A DNA stretch of 64,000 bases, taken from assembly GCA_048264105.1 (NCBI GenBank), contig JBLXDJ010000001.1:496001-560000 (forward strand). The letters run 5' to 3'. The DNA is from Oceanospirillum sp048264105 (GTDB taxonomy: Bacteria; Pseudomonadota; Gammaproteobacteria; Pseudomonadales; Halomonadaceae). Of the stretch, positions 36,728 through 45,862 are shown one piece after another; within the stretch, counting starts at the first letter, position 1; each line of letters starts with the position of its first letter. The translations under genes were made by a program, and so were the position numbers. The notes beneath the pieces are model-generated. The model was not told the DNA's origin, did not search any database, and saw only the letters and a list, made by a program, of their open reading frames with translations.

Positions 36728-37855
36728 ATGGCAGACGCGCAGGGTGCTCTGAAACAAACTCCTTTATTTGACCTTCACAATGAGCTGGGCGCTCGCATGG
36801 TACCGTTCGCGGGCTATGAGATGCCGGTTCAGTATCCGCTGGGTGTTAAAAAAGAGCACATCCATACCCGCGAGAAGGCTGGTCTGTTCGATGTGTCCCA
36901 CATGGGACAGGTGAAGCTGCACGGCGCAAATGCCGCTAAGGCGCTGGAAGCTCTGGTGCCTGTCGATATTATCGATCTGCCCGCTGGCAAGCAGCGTTAT
37001 GCGCTGTTCACCAATGAGCAGGGCGGTGTGATGGATGACCTGATGGTGACCAATCACGGTGATTACATCTACGTCGTCGTGAACGCGGCCTGTAAAGAGC
37101 AGGATATCGCTCACATGCGCGCAAATCTGGGTGACGATGTTGAGCTGGAAGTGATGGATGATGCTGCGCTGGTTGCGCTGCAGGGGCCTGAGGCTGCGGC
37201 TGTCATGGCGCGCTTTGCTCCGGATACTGCGGATATGGTCTTTATGGATGCCCGTGCCGTTAAAGTTGATGGCGTTGAGTGTCTGGTTTCCCGCTCCGGT
37301 TACACCGGTGAAGACGGTTTTGAAATCTCTATCCCGTCAGCAGAAGCTGAGCGTATCTGCCGCCTGCTGCTGAATGAGCCTGAAGTAGAAGCGATTGGCC
37401 TTGGAGCCCGTGATTCTCTGCGTCTGGAAGCAGGTCTGTGCCTGTACGGTCACGATATCGATACAACGACCACGCCGCTGGAAGCCAGCCTGATCTGGGC
37501 GATCTCTAAAGTGCGTCGTGCGGATGGTGAGCGTGCCGGTGGTTTCCCGGGTGCGGATATCATTCTGGGACAGATCGCGAACAAAGACTGGACCCGTAAG
37601 CGTGTGGGTCTGGTTGCAGAAGGTCGTGCACCGATCCGTGAAGGTGCTGAGCTGTTTGATGCCGATGGCAACAAGATTGGTGTTGTAACCAGTGGTACTT
37701 TCGGCCCGACAGCTGAGAAGCCTGTTGCTATGGGTTATGTGGCGACTGAATTCTCTGCGCTGGAAACTCAGGTTTTCGCCAGCGTACGTGGTAAGCAGCT
37801 GCCGATGACCGTGGCGAAAATGCCATTAGTCGAGCAGCGCTACTATCGTGGTTAA
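36728..37855 (+). CDS. gcvT: Aminomethyltransferase, T-protein of the glycine cleavage system
   Basis: 375 residues from ATG 36728, which follows ATGAGG by seven bases; the in-frame ATG at 36716 has no ribosome site. Folate-binding GcvT fold: 'ELGARMVPFAGYEMPVQYP', 'REKAGLFDVSHMGQVKLHG', 'SRSGYTGEDGFEI', 'LGARDSLRLEAGLCLYGHDI'. It transfers the methylene group from the GcvH arm to tetrahydrofolate, releasing ammonia. It is on the opposite strand from gcvH/gcvP and directly follows the XRE regulator, whose likely operator precedes it. Confidence 0.96.
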   Translation: MADAQGALKQTPLFDLHNELGARMVPFAGYEMPVQYPLGVKKEHIHTREKAGLFDVSHMGQVKLHGANAAKALEALVPVDIIDLPAGKQRYALFTNEQGGVMDDLMVTNHGDYIYVVVNAACKEQDIAHMRANLGDDVELEVMDDAALVALQGPEAAAVMARFAPDTADMVFMDARAVKVDGVECLVSRSGYTGEDGFEISIPSAEAERICRLLLNEPEVEAIGLGARDSLRLEAGLCLYGHDIDTTTTPLEASLIWAISKVRRADGERAGGFPGADIILGQIANKDWTRKRVGLVAEGRAPIREGAELFDADGNKIGVVTSGTFGPTAEKPVAMGYVATEFSALETQVFASVRGKQLPMTVAKMPLVEQRYYRG

Positions 37856-37857
37856 AA

Positions 37858-38036
37858 GCCCGCGGTTATAGAGTGCGGTTAAGAATCTCATGATTAAGGA
37901 TTCATAGGTTAATAGTCTGCGCTGAAAAGAATCGCGTTAATACCAATGCCCGAGCACTGCCCTGTTCGGGTGTTGGTTGAAAGCGGTTAAAACCTGTGGC
38001 CATGCTTCGTGACTGATGTGTTGTCCTAGGTTGAGC
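37858..38036 (+). ncRNA. Structured gcvT 3' UTR, possible 3'-derived sRNA (candidate)
   Basis: Between the gcvT stop and its terminator. A 12-pair stem (ACCAATGCCCGA at 37942-37953 with TCGGGTGTTGGT at 37966-37977) has two wobble pairs that work only in the plus-strand RNA, which suggests it is read as RNA on this strand. Whether it is a stable sRNA is unknown. Confidence 0.3.
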
Positions 38037-38076
38037 AAAACCCCTGATAAAGAACTTTATCAGGGGTTTTGTTTTT
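38037..38076 (+). terminator. Intrinsic terminator of the gcvT transcript
   Basis: Sixteen-base inverted repeat with core ACCCCTGATAAAG / CTTTATCAGGGGT, then GTTTTT. Confidence 0.93.
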
Positions 38077-38224
38077 CTGCCCTTAGGAGAGGCGTTGCTT
38101 GTTCATCTGCGGAGTTTTTCCGGTAATAGCGTTTTTTTAGGTCATTAGTCTTATTCAGCGGTTGAATTATCACGAGAAATTGAATCCAATAGTGCGCCTT
38201 AAGCGGAGGCGTTATCGGTAGAGC

Positions 38225-39136
38225 ATGCACAACATAGAAACCAAGTGGCTGGAAGACTTTCTGGCGTTAGCAAAGACCCAGAGTTTTTCTCAGGCCGCGC
38301 GCCTTCGGCATGTAACTCAGCCAGCCTTCAGTCGACGCATTAAGACCCTTGAGCAATCCGTGGGTGTGCAGCTGTTTGAGCGTGATGTTCAGCCGGTGCG
38401 CCTCAGTGAGGCAGGGCAGCAGTTTTTACCGACCGCGCGCAAGGTGCTGGCTCAGCTGCAGGCAGCGGTTCGTCAGCTGTCTCCTTCCGGTGGATATCTT
38501 CCCCGAATCAATTTCTGTGCGGCTCATGCCCTGACGTTTACCCTGATGCCTGAGCTGGTTCGCTGGATCCGTCAGCAGGAAAGCGGCTTTATGGTGCGTA
38601 CCGAGGCGGCCAATGTTGATGTGGGGCTGAATGCGCTGCGTAAAGGGGAGTGTGACTTCCTGCTGGCGTTTCATGATCCTCAGTCCTGGATTCGGCTGGA
38701 TGAAGCCTTGTTCCCCCATTGTCAGCTGGGTTGGACGCGTCTGGTGCCGGTATGTAAGGCCACGCGCCACGGTCAGGCGATCTATCGGTTGGGTGTGGAT
38801 CAGGATGTGCCCTATCTGGCCTATACCTCTGAGGCGATGCTGGGGCAGGCGGTGCGTGAGCGGCTGCGGTCTCAGCTGGGGGATCTGAGTCTCAAAAAGG
38901 TTTATGAGACGGCCATGGCTCAGGGTTTGAAAGAGATGGTGCTGGCAGGAGAGGGCGTTGCCTGGCTGCCGGAAGTGACCATTAAACAGGAGCTTGAATC
39001 CGGCGCGATTGTGCCCTGTGGTTCTGAGCAGTGGGTGATTCCGCTGGCGATCTGTCTTTATCGCTCTGTCAGTGATGAAAAGCCGATGGTTGATCGTTTG
39101 TGGCAGCTGATTGGTGAGCGCTACGGATCTGTCTGA
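38225..39136 (+). CDS. LysR-family regulator of the HypT (YjiE) type
   Basis: 303 residues. The start 'MHNIETKWLEDFL' and HTH 'FSQAARLRHVTQPAFSRRIKTLEQ' resemble E. coli HypT almost word for word ('HNIETKWL', 'QPAFSRRI', 'LSE-x-G'). HypT responds to hypochlorite through Met oxidation. The effector domain follows from about residue 90, ending 'GEGVAWLPEVTIKQEL'. The orthology is from remembered sequence, not a search. Single gene; targets unknown. Confidence 0.8.
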   Translation: MHNIETKWLEDFLALAKTQSFSQAARLRHVTQPAFSRRIKTLEQSVGVQLFERDVQPVRLSEAGQQFLPTARKVLAQLQAAVRQLSPSGGYLPRINFCAAHALTFTLMPELVRWIRQQESGFMVRTEAANVDVGLNALRKGECDFLLAFHDPQSWIRLDEALFPHCQLGWTRLVPVCKATRHGQAIYRLGVDQDVPYLAYTSEAMLGQAVRERLRSQLGDLSLKKVYETAMAQGLKEMVLAGEGVAWLPEVTIKQELESGAIVPCGSEQWVIPLAICLYRSVSDEKPMVDRLWQLIGERYGSV

Positions 39137-39485
39137 ATCTGTCGTTTTGCCTGCGAGCTGTTCTGTGTGTTTGGCTGTGAGACGTTCTGTGCCGGATTGG
39201 GTCGTCATCGGGCTATATTTTTGTTTTAACGCGGTTTTTCCTGCTCATATGCCGCAATTGCCTTTGCGGGCGGTGGAGTTGATGCGGGGTCGGGTATATA
39301 ATACTCCGCCTTATATGCCCGTCTGAAATCTGTGCGGGGCGGAAAGAATTAAATTCGCGCTGGCTTCACTGATGTGTTGCGGGCGCATTCGGCGTTCAGC
39401 CGCTATTGAATCATGGTTGCTGACCCTGTGTGTTGTTCAGGGTGAGTGGCTATAAAAGAGTACAACAGGAAAACAGGACATAATT
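39137..39485. other. Intergenic region before aspS
   Basis: 349 bp. A TATAAT sequence occurs at about 39297-39302 with no good -35 hexamer. No hairpin with T tract and no ORF I would support. Confidence 0.45.
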
Positions 39486-41261
39486 ATGCGCAGCCATTAT
39501 TGCGGCGAACTGAATGAATCCCATATCGGCGAAACAGTCACTCTGTGTGGCTGGGTTCACCGTCGTCGTGACCACGGTGGGGTAATTTTCTTAGATCTGC
39601 GTGATCGTGACGGTCTGACTCAGGTGGTGGTTGACCCTGACACAGTAGAAGCTTTCGCGGCTGCTGATAAAAGCCGTAGCGAGTATGTGCTGAAAATTGA
39701 AGGTCTGGTACGTGCGCGTCCTGAAGGCACTACGAACGCGAATATGCCGACCGGCATGATTGAAGTTCTGGGTAAAGACGTTGAAGTACTGAACGCTTCT
39801 GAAACGCCTCCATTCCCTCTGGATGAGCACGTTAAAGTGGGTGAGGACGTTCGTCTGAAGTACCGCTATGTTGACCTGCGTCGTCCTGAGATGCTGGAAA
39901 AACTGCGTTTCCGTTCCAAGATGACCCACACCATCCGCAACTATCTGGATGAGAAAGGCTTCCTGGATATCGAAACACCGATCCTGACCCGTGCGACGCC
40001 GGAAGGTGCCCGTGATTATCTGGTACCAAGCCGTACCCACGCAGGCAGCTTCTTTGCGCTGCCTCAGTCACCTCAGCTGTTCAAGCAGCTGCTGATGGTG
40101 TCTGGTATGGACCGTTACTACCAGATCGCTAAGTGCTTCCGTGATGAAGACCTGCGTGCCGATCGTCAGCCTGAGTTTACTCAGATCGATATCGAAGCAT
40201 CTTTTGTGACTGACGAAGAGATCATGGGGCTTGCCGAAGGCATGACTCAGAAACTCTTCCAGGAAGTACTGGACGTTGATCTGGGTGAATTCCCACGTAT
40301 GCCGTTTGCTGAAGCGATGCATCGCTTTGGTAGCGACAAGCCGGATCTGCGTATTCCACTGGAAATGGTGGATATGGGCGATCTGATGGCGCAGGTTGAC
40401 TTTAAAGTCTTCTCTGGCCCGGCTACGGATCCTAAAGGTCGTGTTGCAGCGCTGCGTGTTCCGGGTGGTGCATCACTGTCCCGTAAGCAGATCGACGAAT
40501 ACACCAAGTTCGTGGGTATCTATGGTGCCCGTGGTCTGGCATGGATCAAAGTTAATGATCGTAAAGCGGGTCTGGAAGGTCTGCAGTCTCCGATCGTTAA
40601 GTTTATGGAAAATGTTATTGATGATGTGCTGGATCGTGTTGATGCACAGGATGGCGATATCATCTTCTTCGGTGCTGACACCGCTAAAGTGGTTAACGAA
40701 GCGATCGGCGCACTGCGTTGCAAGCTGGGTGAAGATCTGAATCTGTACACCTGCGAGTGGGCTCCGCTGTGGGTTGTAGACTTCCCGATGTTCGAAGAGA
40801 ACAGCGATGGTTCCCTGTCTGCACTGCACCACCCGTTCACCTCTCCGGCGTGTTCTGCTGAAGAGCTGGCAGCGAATCCGGGTGAAGCCCTGTCCGTTGC
40901 TTACGATATGGTTCTGAACGGCACTGAGCTGGGTGGAGGTTCTATCCGTATCCATGATCAGAAGATGCAGCAGGCGGTGTTTGACGTTCTGGGCATCAGC
41001 CAGGAAGAGCAGCAGGAGAAGTTTGGCTTCCTGCTGGACGCACTGAAATTCGGTGCGCCACCACACGGTGGTCTGGCATTCGGTCTGGACCGTCTGGTGA
41101 TGCTGATGACAGGTACTCAGTCGATCCGTGAAGTGATCGCCTTCCCTAAAACTCAGAGTGCAGGTTGTGTTATGACTGCAGCTCCGGGTGAGGTAAGTGC
41201 TGAGCAGCTGAAAGAGCTGAATATCCGTCTGCGTCAGAAGATTGCGCCTACGGAAGAATAA
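39486..41261 (+). CDS. aspS: Aspartyl-tRNA synthetase
   Basis: 591 residues (E. coli 590). OB-fold anticodon domain: 'VTLCGWVHRRRDHGGVIFLD'. Class II catalytic motifs: 'FLDIETPILTRATPEGARDY' (motif 1/2 region), 'CFRDEDLRADRQPEFTQID' (motif 2), and 'GLAFGLDRLVMLMTG' (motif 3). The GAD insertion domain lies between residues about 290 and 410, so this is the bacterial type. RBS AGGACA upstream of ATG. Confidence 0.97.
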   Translation: MRSHYCGELNESHIGETVTLCGWVHRRRDHGGVIFLDLRDRDGLTQVVVDPDTVEAFAAADKSRSEYVLKIEGLVRARPEGTTNANMPTGMIEVLGKDVEVLNASETPPFPLDEHVKVGEDVRLKYRYVDLRRPEMLEKLRFRSKMTHTIRNYLDEKGFLDIETPILTRATPEGARDYLVPSRTHAGSFFALPQSPQLFKQLLMVSGMDRYYQIAKCFRDEDLRADRQPEFTQIDIEASFVTDEEIMGLAEGMTQKLFQEVLDVDLGEFPRMPFAEAMHRFGSDKPDLRIPLEMVDMGDLMAQVDFKVFSGPATDPKGRVAALRVPGGASLSRKQIDEYTKFVGIYGARGLAWIKVNDRKAGLEGLQSPIVKFMENVIDDVLDRVDAQDGDIIFFGADTAKVVNEAIGALRCKLGEDLNLYTCEWAPLWVVDFPMFEENSDGSLSALHHPFTSPACSAEELAANPGEALSVAYDMVLNGTELGGGSIRIHDQKMQQAVFDVLGISQEEQQEKFGFLLDALKFGAPPHGGLAFGLDRLVMLMTGTQSIREVIAFPKTQSAGCVMTAAPGEVSAEQLKELNIRLRQKIAPTEE

Positions 41262-41315
41262 GCAGCTTTTATAGCTGTGCCTTGAGCGTTGGCTTGTCCG
41301 GCGCTTATGGTTTCG

Positions 41316-41352
41316 ATGGGCATCAGATTCTCTCTGATGCCCATTTTAGTTT
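41316..41352 (+). terminator. Intrinsic terminator after aspS
   Basis: ATGGGCATCAGA (41316-41327) / TCTGATGCCCAT (41333-41344), 5-base loop, then TTTAGTTTT. Confidence 0.7.
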
Positions 41353-41357
41353 TAGCG

Positions 41358-41422
41358 TCTTTATTTAACGGCTTCAGATAGCTTGAATCTCTTGCTTGAG
41401 ATGACAGGCGGTTAAATAAAGA
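41358..41422 (+). promoter_or_regulatory. Folded yebC leader: 12-bp stem enclosing an inner hairpin
   Basis: TCTTTATTTAAC (41358-41369) pairs perfectly with GTTAAATAAAGA (41411-41422). Inside, ATCTC (41387-41391) pairs with GAGAT (41398-41402). The structure ends 38 bases before the yebC ATG. Possible leader RNA, or a palindromic site at DNA level. Confidence 0.45.
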
Positions 41423-41460
41423 GGTTGTGTGAATAACTCAGATACAAACGGGAGTTTGGA

Positions 41461-42207
41461 ATGGCTGGCCACAGTAAATGGGCAAACATTAAACACCGGA
41501 AAGCTGCGCAGGATGCAAAGCGCGGCAAAATTTTTACCAAACTGATTCGCGAGCTGACCGTAGCCGCTCGTCAGGGTGGTCCTTTGCCGGAAGATAATCC
41601 GCGTTTACGTGCCGCGGTTGATAAAGCTCTGGGCGCGAATATGACCCGTGACACCATCGACCGAGCGATTGCCCGGGGTGCGGGAGACGCGGACAGCGAT
41701 AACGTAGAAGAGATGACCTATGAGGGCTATGGCCCGGGTGGGGTTGCGGTTCTGGTTGAATGCATGTCCGACAACAAAAACCGTACCGTAGCGGAAGTGC
41801 GTCATGCTTTTTCAAAGCGTGGTGGCAATCTGGGAACCGACGGTTCTGTTGCCTATCTGTTTGAGAAAAAAGGTCAGATCTATTTCGAGCCGGGTGCTGA
41901 TGAAGAGGCGCTTATGGATGTGGGCCTTGAAGCCGGAGCCGAAGACATCGTGACCCATGATGATGGCTCTATTGAAGTCACAACGGACTGGACAGAGTTT
42001 AACGCGGTTAAAGAAGCCTTGGCTGAGGCCGGACTTGAAGCCGCAGGTGGTGAAGTGACCATGGTGCCTTCTACCACAGCCCCAATGGACAAAGAGGGTG
42101 CGGAAAAAATTCTGGCGCTGATCGAGCATCTGGAAGATCTGGACGATGTTCAGAACGTGTACAGCAATGCGGATATCCCGGCTGATGTTATGGAACAGCT
42201 GGGCTGA
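41461..42207 (+). CDS. yebC: YebC/PmpR-family protein
   Basis: 248 residues (E. coli 246). Signatures: 'MAGHSKWANIKHRKAAQDAKRG' opening (here split in the family usual way), 'YEGYGPGGVAVLVECMSDN', 'FSKRGGNLGTDGSVAYLFEKKG'. Recent work on the family gives it roles in translation of difficult proline motifs as well as older claims as a transcription regulator. First gene of the ruvC cluster, as in many gammaproteobacteria. Confidence 0.96.
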   Translation: MAGHSKWANIKHRKAAQDAKRGKIFTKLIRELTVAARQGGPLPEDNPRLRAAVDKALGANMTRDTIDRAIARGAGDADSDNVEEMTYEGYGPGGVAVLVECMSDNKNRTVAEVRHAFSKRGGNLGTDGSVAYLFEKKGQIYFEPGADEEALMDVGLEAGAEDIVTHDDGSIEVTTDWTEFNAVKEALAEAGLEAAGGEVTMVPSTTAPMDKEGAEKILALIEHLEDLDDVQNVYSNADIPADVMEQLG

Positions 42208-42216
42208 TGTTTTCCG

Positions 42217-42262
42217 GCCACCTTTTTGGGTGGCGTTTCCCGCCTGAGTGCTTTCAGGCGGG
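42217..42262 (+). terminator. Two consecutive hairpins between yebC and ruvC
   Basis: GCCACC/GGTGGC (42217-42234) then CCCGCCTGA/TCAGGCGGG (42239-42262, perfect 9 bp). Neither has a proper T tract, so they may only attenuate or protect the mRNA. Confidence 0.5.
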
Positions 42263-42280
42263 ATTACTTTAAGGACAGTT

Positions 42281-42817
42281 ATGGCCGTCATCCTGGGTAT
42301 TGATCCCGGTAGCCGTAAGACCGGTTATGGTGTTATCCGCATGGAAGGGCACCGAATGAATTATATCGCTAGTGGTTTTATCAAAATCACCGGCGATACT
42401 CTGGCGGATAAGCTACAGCAGGTTTATGCCGGAGTTTCTGAGGTTATCGCTCAATATCAGCCAACTCAGTTCGCCATTGAGCAGGTGTTTATGGCGAAAA
42501 ATGCTGACTCTGCCCTTAAGCTGGGCCAGGCGCGCGGGGTGGCTATTGTTGCTGCGGCTAATGTGGGTCTGCCGGTCAGTGAGTATGCGGCCCGTCTGGT
42601 CAAGCAGGCTGTAGCGGGAACCGGTGCCGCCACCAAAGAGCAGGTGCAGCATATGGTCGCTGCCATTCTGAAACTTTCCGATCTTCCTCAATCCGATGCC
42701 GCAGATGCTCTGGCTATCGCGATCTGTCACGCCAATTCAAACCTCGGTTTGGTTGCCGGTGCCGGAAAACGCGGTGGTCGTCGTAGCAGTAGCTGGCGTC
42801 AATTCCGCCCGGAGTAA
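42281..42817 (+). CDS. ruvC: Crossover junction endodeoxyribonuclease RuvC
   Basis: 178 residues from ATG 42281, after AAGGAC; the frame opens at 42248 in the hairpin region. Catalytic acids: D8 in 'LGIDPGSRKTGYG', E67 in 'AIEQVF', D139 and D142 in 'SDAADALAIAICH'. Resolves Holliday junctions with RuvAB, encoded downstream past one membrane gene. Confidence 0.96.
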   Translation: MAVILGIDPGSRKTGYGVIRMEGHRMNYIASGFIKITGDTLADKLQQVYAGVSEVIAQYQPTQFAIEQVFMAKNADSALKLGQARGVAIVAAANVGLPVSEYAARLVKQAVAGTGAATKEQVQHMVAAILKLSDLPQSDAADALAIAICHANSNLGLVAGAGKRGGRRSSSWRQFRPE

Positions 42818-42823
42818 TGCAGC

Positions 42824-43513
42824 ATGACGCTGTTTAATATCCCTTTTATCTATTATCTCGATATTTTTGGCACCATTGTTTTCGCCATTACCGGTGTGCT
42901 GGCGGCCAGTGAAAAGCGCCTTGATCTGTTCGGTGTTATCGTGGTCGGTATGGTCACAGCCATCGGCGGAGGTACGATCCGGGATCTGGTACTTGGTCGT
43001 ACACCTGTGTTCTGGGTGATTGAAACTCTCTATATCTGGGTCATTGTTGCGACCACTGTGATGACCTTTATTGCCGCACGTTTTCATCCTTTTCCCTACA
43101 GAACCCTGCAGGTTTCCGATGCAATCGGGCTTGGTGTGTTTACGGTGATTGGTGCGCAGGTGGCGCTGAATCTGGGACATCCACCGGTTATTGCTGTGAT
43201 GATGGGCGTGATGACCGGCGTATTCGGTGGTGTGGTGCGTGATGTACTGACCGGCGAAATTCCGATGATTTTCCAGAAAGAGATCTACGCTACGGCGGCG
43301 ATGGCGGGTGCGGTGGTCTTTGTGAATCTGCGCTGGTTTTTATCGGAAGGAACAGAGGCTCTGAGCGCTATCGTGACCATGTCATTTGTGATCGGGCTGA
43401 GATTGGCGGCGATCTACTGGAACTTACAGTTACCGGTGTTTCTGCTCTCCTACAAAACAGCAGAAGAAAAGCGGCAACAGCGTGAGATGAAGAAGTCTCA
43501 GGCATCGGAATAA
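42824..43513 (+). CDS. TRIC-family (UPF0126) trimeric cation channel
   Basis: 229 residues, seven hydrophobic helices. The two repeats carry 'GGGTIRDLVLGRTPVFW' and 'GGVVRDVLTGEIPMIF', the paired glycine-Arg-Asp kinks of bacterial TRIC channels. Ion conduction is known for homologues; physiological role unclear. It sits six bases after ruvC and 32 before ruvA, splitting the usual ruvC-ruvA-ruvB order. A charged C-terminal tail (EEKRQQREMKK) is cytoplasmic. Confidence 0.92.
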   Translation: MTLFNIPFIYYLDIFGTIVFAITGVLAASEKRLDLFGVIVVGMVTAIGGGTIRDLVLGRTPVFWVIETLYIWVIVATTVMTFIAARFHPFPYRTLQVSDAIGLGVFTVIGAQVALNLGHPPVIAVMMGVMTGVFGGVVRDVLTGEIPMIFQKEIYATAAMAGAVVFVNLRWFLSEGTEALSAIVTMSFVIGLRLAAIYWNLQLPVFLLSYKTAEEKRQQREMKKSQASE

Positions 43514-43545
43514 TCGGCGAATCAATAAAAACAGGATTAAACACG

Positions 43546-44163
43546 ATGATTGGACGACTAAAAGGCGTATTGGCGGAAAAAATGCCACCTCAGCTGCTGA
43601 TAGATGTAAATGGCGTGGGTTACGAAGTTGAAGCGCCCATGAGTACCTTTTATCAGCTGCCCGCCCTGGGTGAGCCGGTGGAGCTGTTTACGCACTTCGT
43701 GGTGCGGGAAGACGCCCAGTTGCTGTATGGCTTTGGTGATCGTAATGAGCGCCGCCTGTTTCGTGACCTGATCAAAGTGAACGGTGTTGGCCCTAAGTTG
43801 GCCCTGACAATTTTATCCGGTATTGAAGCGTCTCAGTTTGTTCGTTGTGTTAACGATGGCGATACCAATGCGTTGGTTAAGCTGCCGGGTGTGGGTAAGA
43901 AAACCGCTGAGCGTCTGCTGGTAGAAATGAAAGATCGCCTTAAAGATTGGGCGACAGATCCTGAGGTGTTTGAGTTAACGGCTCCTGAGTCCGGCGAAAC
44001 CGCTGCTTCAATAGGGGTGACGGATGGTCGTGAAGAGGCAGAGCAGGCGCTTATTGCGCTGGGCTATAAGCCTGCACAGGCCAGTAAGGCGGTGAATGCT
44101 GTTTACAGTAGTGGGATGAGCACAGAAGAGCTGATCCGTGCGGCCTTAAAAGGTATGATTTAA
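43546..44163 (+). CDS. ruvA: Holliday junction branch migration protein RuvA
   Basis: 205 residues. N-terminal OB fold 'MIGRLKGVLAEKMPPQLLID', helix-hairpin-helix motifs 'LIKVNGVGPKLALTILSG' and 'LVKLPGVGKKTAERLLVEMKDRL', and the C-terminal RuvB-binding domain ending 'STEELIRAALKGMI'. Co-directional with ruvB, 46 bases apart. Confidence 0.97.
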   Translation: MIGRLKGVLAEKMPPQLLIDVNGVGYEVEAPMSTFYQLPALGEPVELFTHFVVREDAQLLYGFGDRNERRLFRDLIKVNGVGPKLALTILSGIEASQFVRCVNDGDTNALVKLPGVGKKTAERLLVEMKDRLKDWATDPEVFELTAPESGETAASIGVTDGREEAEQALIALGYKPAQASKAVNAVYSSGMSTEELIRAALKGMI

Positions 44164-44209
44164 TATACAGTGTTTTTAACCTTCACCGATGAATCGATAG
44201 GCCAAGCTG

Positions 44210-45217
44210 ATGATTGAAGCAGACCGGTTAGTTTCTGCCATAAACCGTGAACCCGAGGAACATCAGGATCGGGCGATGCGTCCTCAGTATCTCAAGGATT
44301 ATGTGGGGCAGCCTCAGGTGAGGGAGCAGATGGAGATCTTTATCTCTGCGGCCCGAAACCGTGAGGATGCACTGGATCATACGCTGGTTTTTGGTCCGCC
44401 GGGTTTGGGTAAAACGACATTGGCCAATATTATCGCCAGTGAGATGGGCGTGGATATCAAAAGCACATCCGGCCCTGTGTTGGAAAAAGCGGGTGATATC
44501 GCCGCTCTGCTGACCAATCTTGAAGAAGGCGATGTGCTCTTTATTGATGAGATCCATCGTCTGAGTCCTGCGGTAGAAGAGGTGTTGTATCCGGCGATGG
44601 AGGATTATCAGCTGGATATTATGATCGGTGAAGGCCCGGCTGCCCGCTCCATCAAGATAGATCTGCCAGCCTTTACGCTGGTGGGGGCTACGACCCGGGC
44701 TGGTCTGCTGACCTCTCCGTTACGGGATCGTTTTGGTATTGTGCAGCGCCTCGAGTTTTATAGTGTTGAAGATCTCAGTTCCATTGTGACCCGTTCAGCG
44801 GAACTGATGCAGATGGAAATTGAATCCCATGGCGCTCTTGAAGTCGCTAAGCGATCCCGGGGAACACCACGTATCGCCAACCGGTTGCTGCGGCGGGTGC
44901 GTGATTACGCTCAGGTTAAAGCTGATGGTGTGATCAATGGGGATATTGCGGATAAGGCGCTCAATATGCTGAATGTCGATACCCATGGTTTTGATCACAT
45001 GGACCGACGTTTGCTGCTGACCATGATCGAAAAGTTCGGTGGTGGTCCTGTTGGGGTTGATAACCTGTCTGCCGCAATCGGAGAGGAGCGCGATACCATT
45101 GAAGACGTTCTTGAACCCTTTCTGATCCAGCAGGGATTTATGATGCGCACGCCAAGAGGTCGCATGGTGACGCCTCAGGCTTACCTGCATTTCGGTATTA
45201 CTCAACCTGAAAGCTGA
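44210..45217 (+). CDS. ruvB: Holliday junction helicase RuvB
   Basis: 335 residues. AAA+ ATPase: 'LKDYVGQPQVREQMEIFI', Walker A 'GPPGLGKTT' (62-70), Walker B 'VLFIDEIHRLSPAVEE', sensor 'GATTRAGLLTSPLRDRFG', C-terminal winged helix with 'TPRGRMVTPQAYLH'. Motor for branch migration with RuvA. Confidence 0.98.
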   Translation: MIEADRLVSAINREPEEHQDRAMRPQYLKDYVGQPQVREQMEIFISAARNREDALDHTLVFGPPGLGKTTLANIIASEMGVDIKSTSGPVLEKAGDIAALLTNLEEGDVLFIDEIHRLSPAVEEVLYPAMEDYQLDIMIGEGPAARSIKIDLPAFTLVGATTRAGLLTSPLRDRFGIVQRLEFYSVEDLSSIVTRSAELMQMEIESHGALEVAKRSRGTPRIANRLLRRVRDYAQVKADGVINGDIADKALNMLNVDTHGFDHMDRRLLLTMIEKFGGGPVGVDNLSAAIGEERDTIEDVLEPFLIQQGFMMRTPRGRMVTPQAYLHFGITQPES

Positions 45218-45243
45218 ACCTGAATCCACTGAGAAGGCTTTTT

Positions 45244-45699
45244 ATGTCTGAAGTATCCCATAACGATCATTACCCTTTTAGCTGGCCGGTTCGTGTTTAT
45301 TACGAAGATACGGATACCGGTGGTGTGGTCTATTACGCAAACTACCTGAAGTTTTATGAGCGAGCTCGGACGGAAGCTCTGCGTCATATTGGCTTTGAGC
45401 AGGAAGCACTGAAAAACGATGAGAACCTGCTTTTTGTGGTTTCCAGTGTTCAGGCGGATTACAAGCGCCCGGCCGTGCTGGACGATGAGCTGACGGTTTT
45501 TGTAAGAATTGCCCGGATGGCCCGTAGCTATCTGGTTTTTGAGCAAAAAATTGTCAAAAATTCCGATGGAAAAGATATTGTGCTTAACACGGCAACGGTT
45601 AAAGTGGCATGTGTTCAGGGTGACAGTTATCGGCCAAAAGCCCTGCCTGAGGCTGTTTCAGCCCGTTTTATTTCCCTGGTTGCAGAGAAAACCGAGTAA
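45244..45699 (+). CDS. ybgC: YbgC acyl-CoA thioesterase
   Basis: 151 residues, a hotdog-fold enzyme. 'VYYEDTDTGGVVYYANYLKF' carries the catalytic Asp and the YbgC signature, then 'YERARTEALRHIGFEQEAL'. In Proteobacteria ybgC heads the tol-pal cluster and its product acts on acyl-CoA/ACP linked to membrane lipid metabolism. 26 bases after ruvB; a 163-base gap then separates it from tolQ. Confidence 0.95.
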   Translation: MSEVSHNDHYPFSWPVRVYYEDTDTGGVVYYANYLKFYERARTEALRHIGFEQEALKNDENLLFVVSSVQADYKRPAVLDDELTVFVRIARMARSYLVFEQKIVKNSDGKDIVLNTATVKVACVQGDSYRPKALPEAVSARFISLVAEKTE

Positions 45700-45862
45700 T
45701 TGACTGGGAATTATAAATGCTGATTGGAAATGACAGCTTTTCAGAGAGGAACTTTTTCTGTCACACTTGTCTGACAGGATTGAAAAAGAAGCTTTTTTTC
45801 ATTTATAACAGTATCTTGGCCGTATATTATTAAGTTTTTAGTTTATATCAAAAGGGGCGCGT

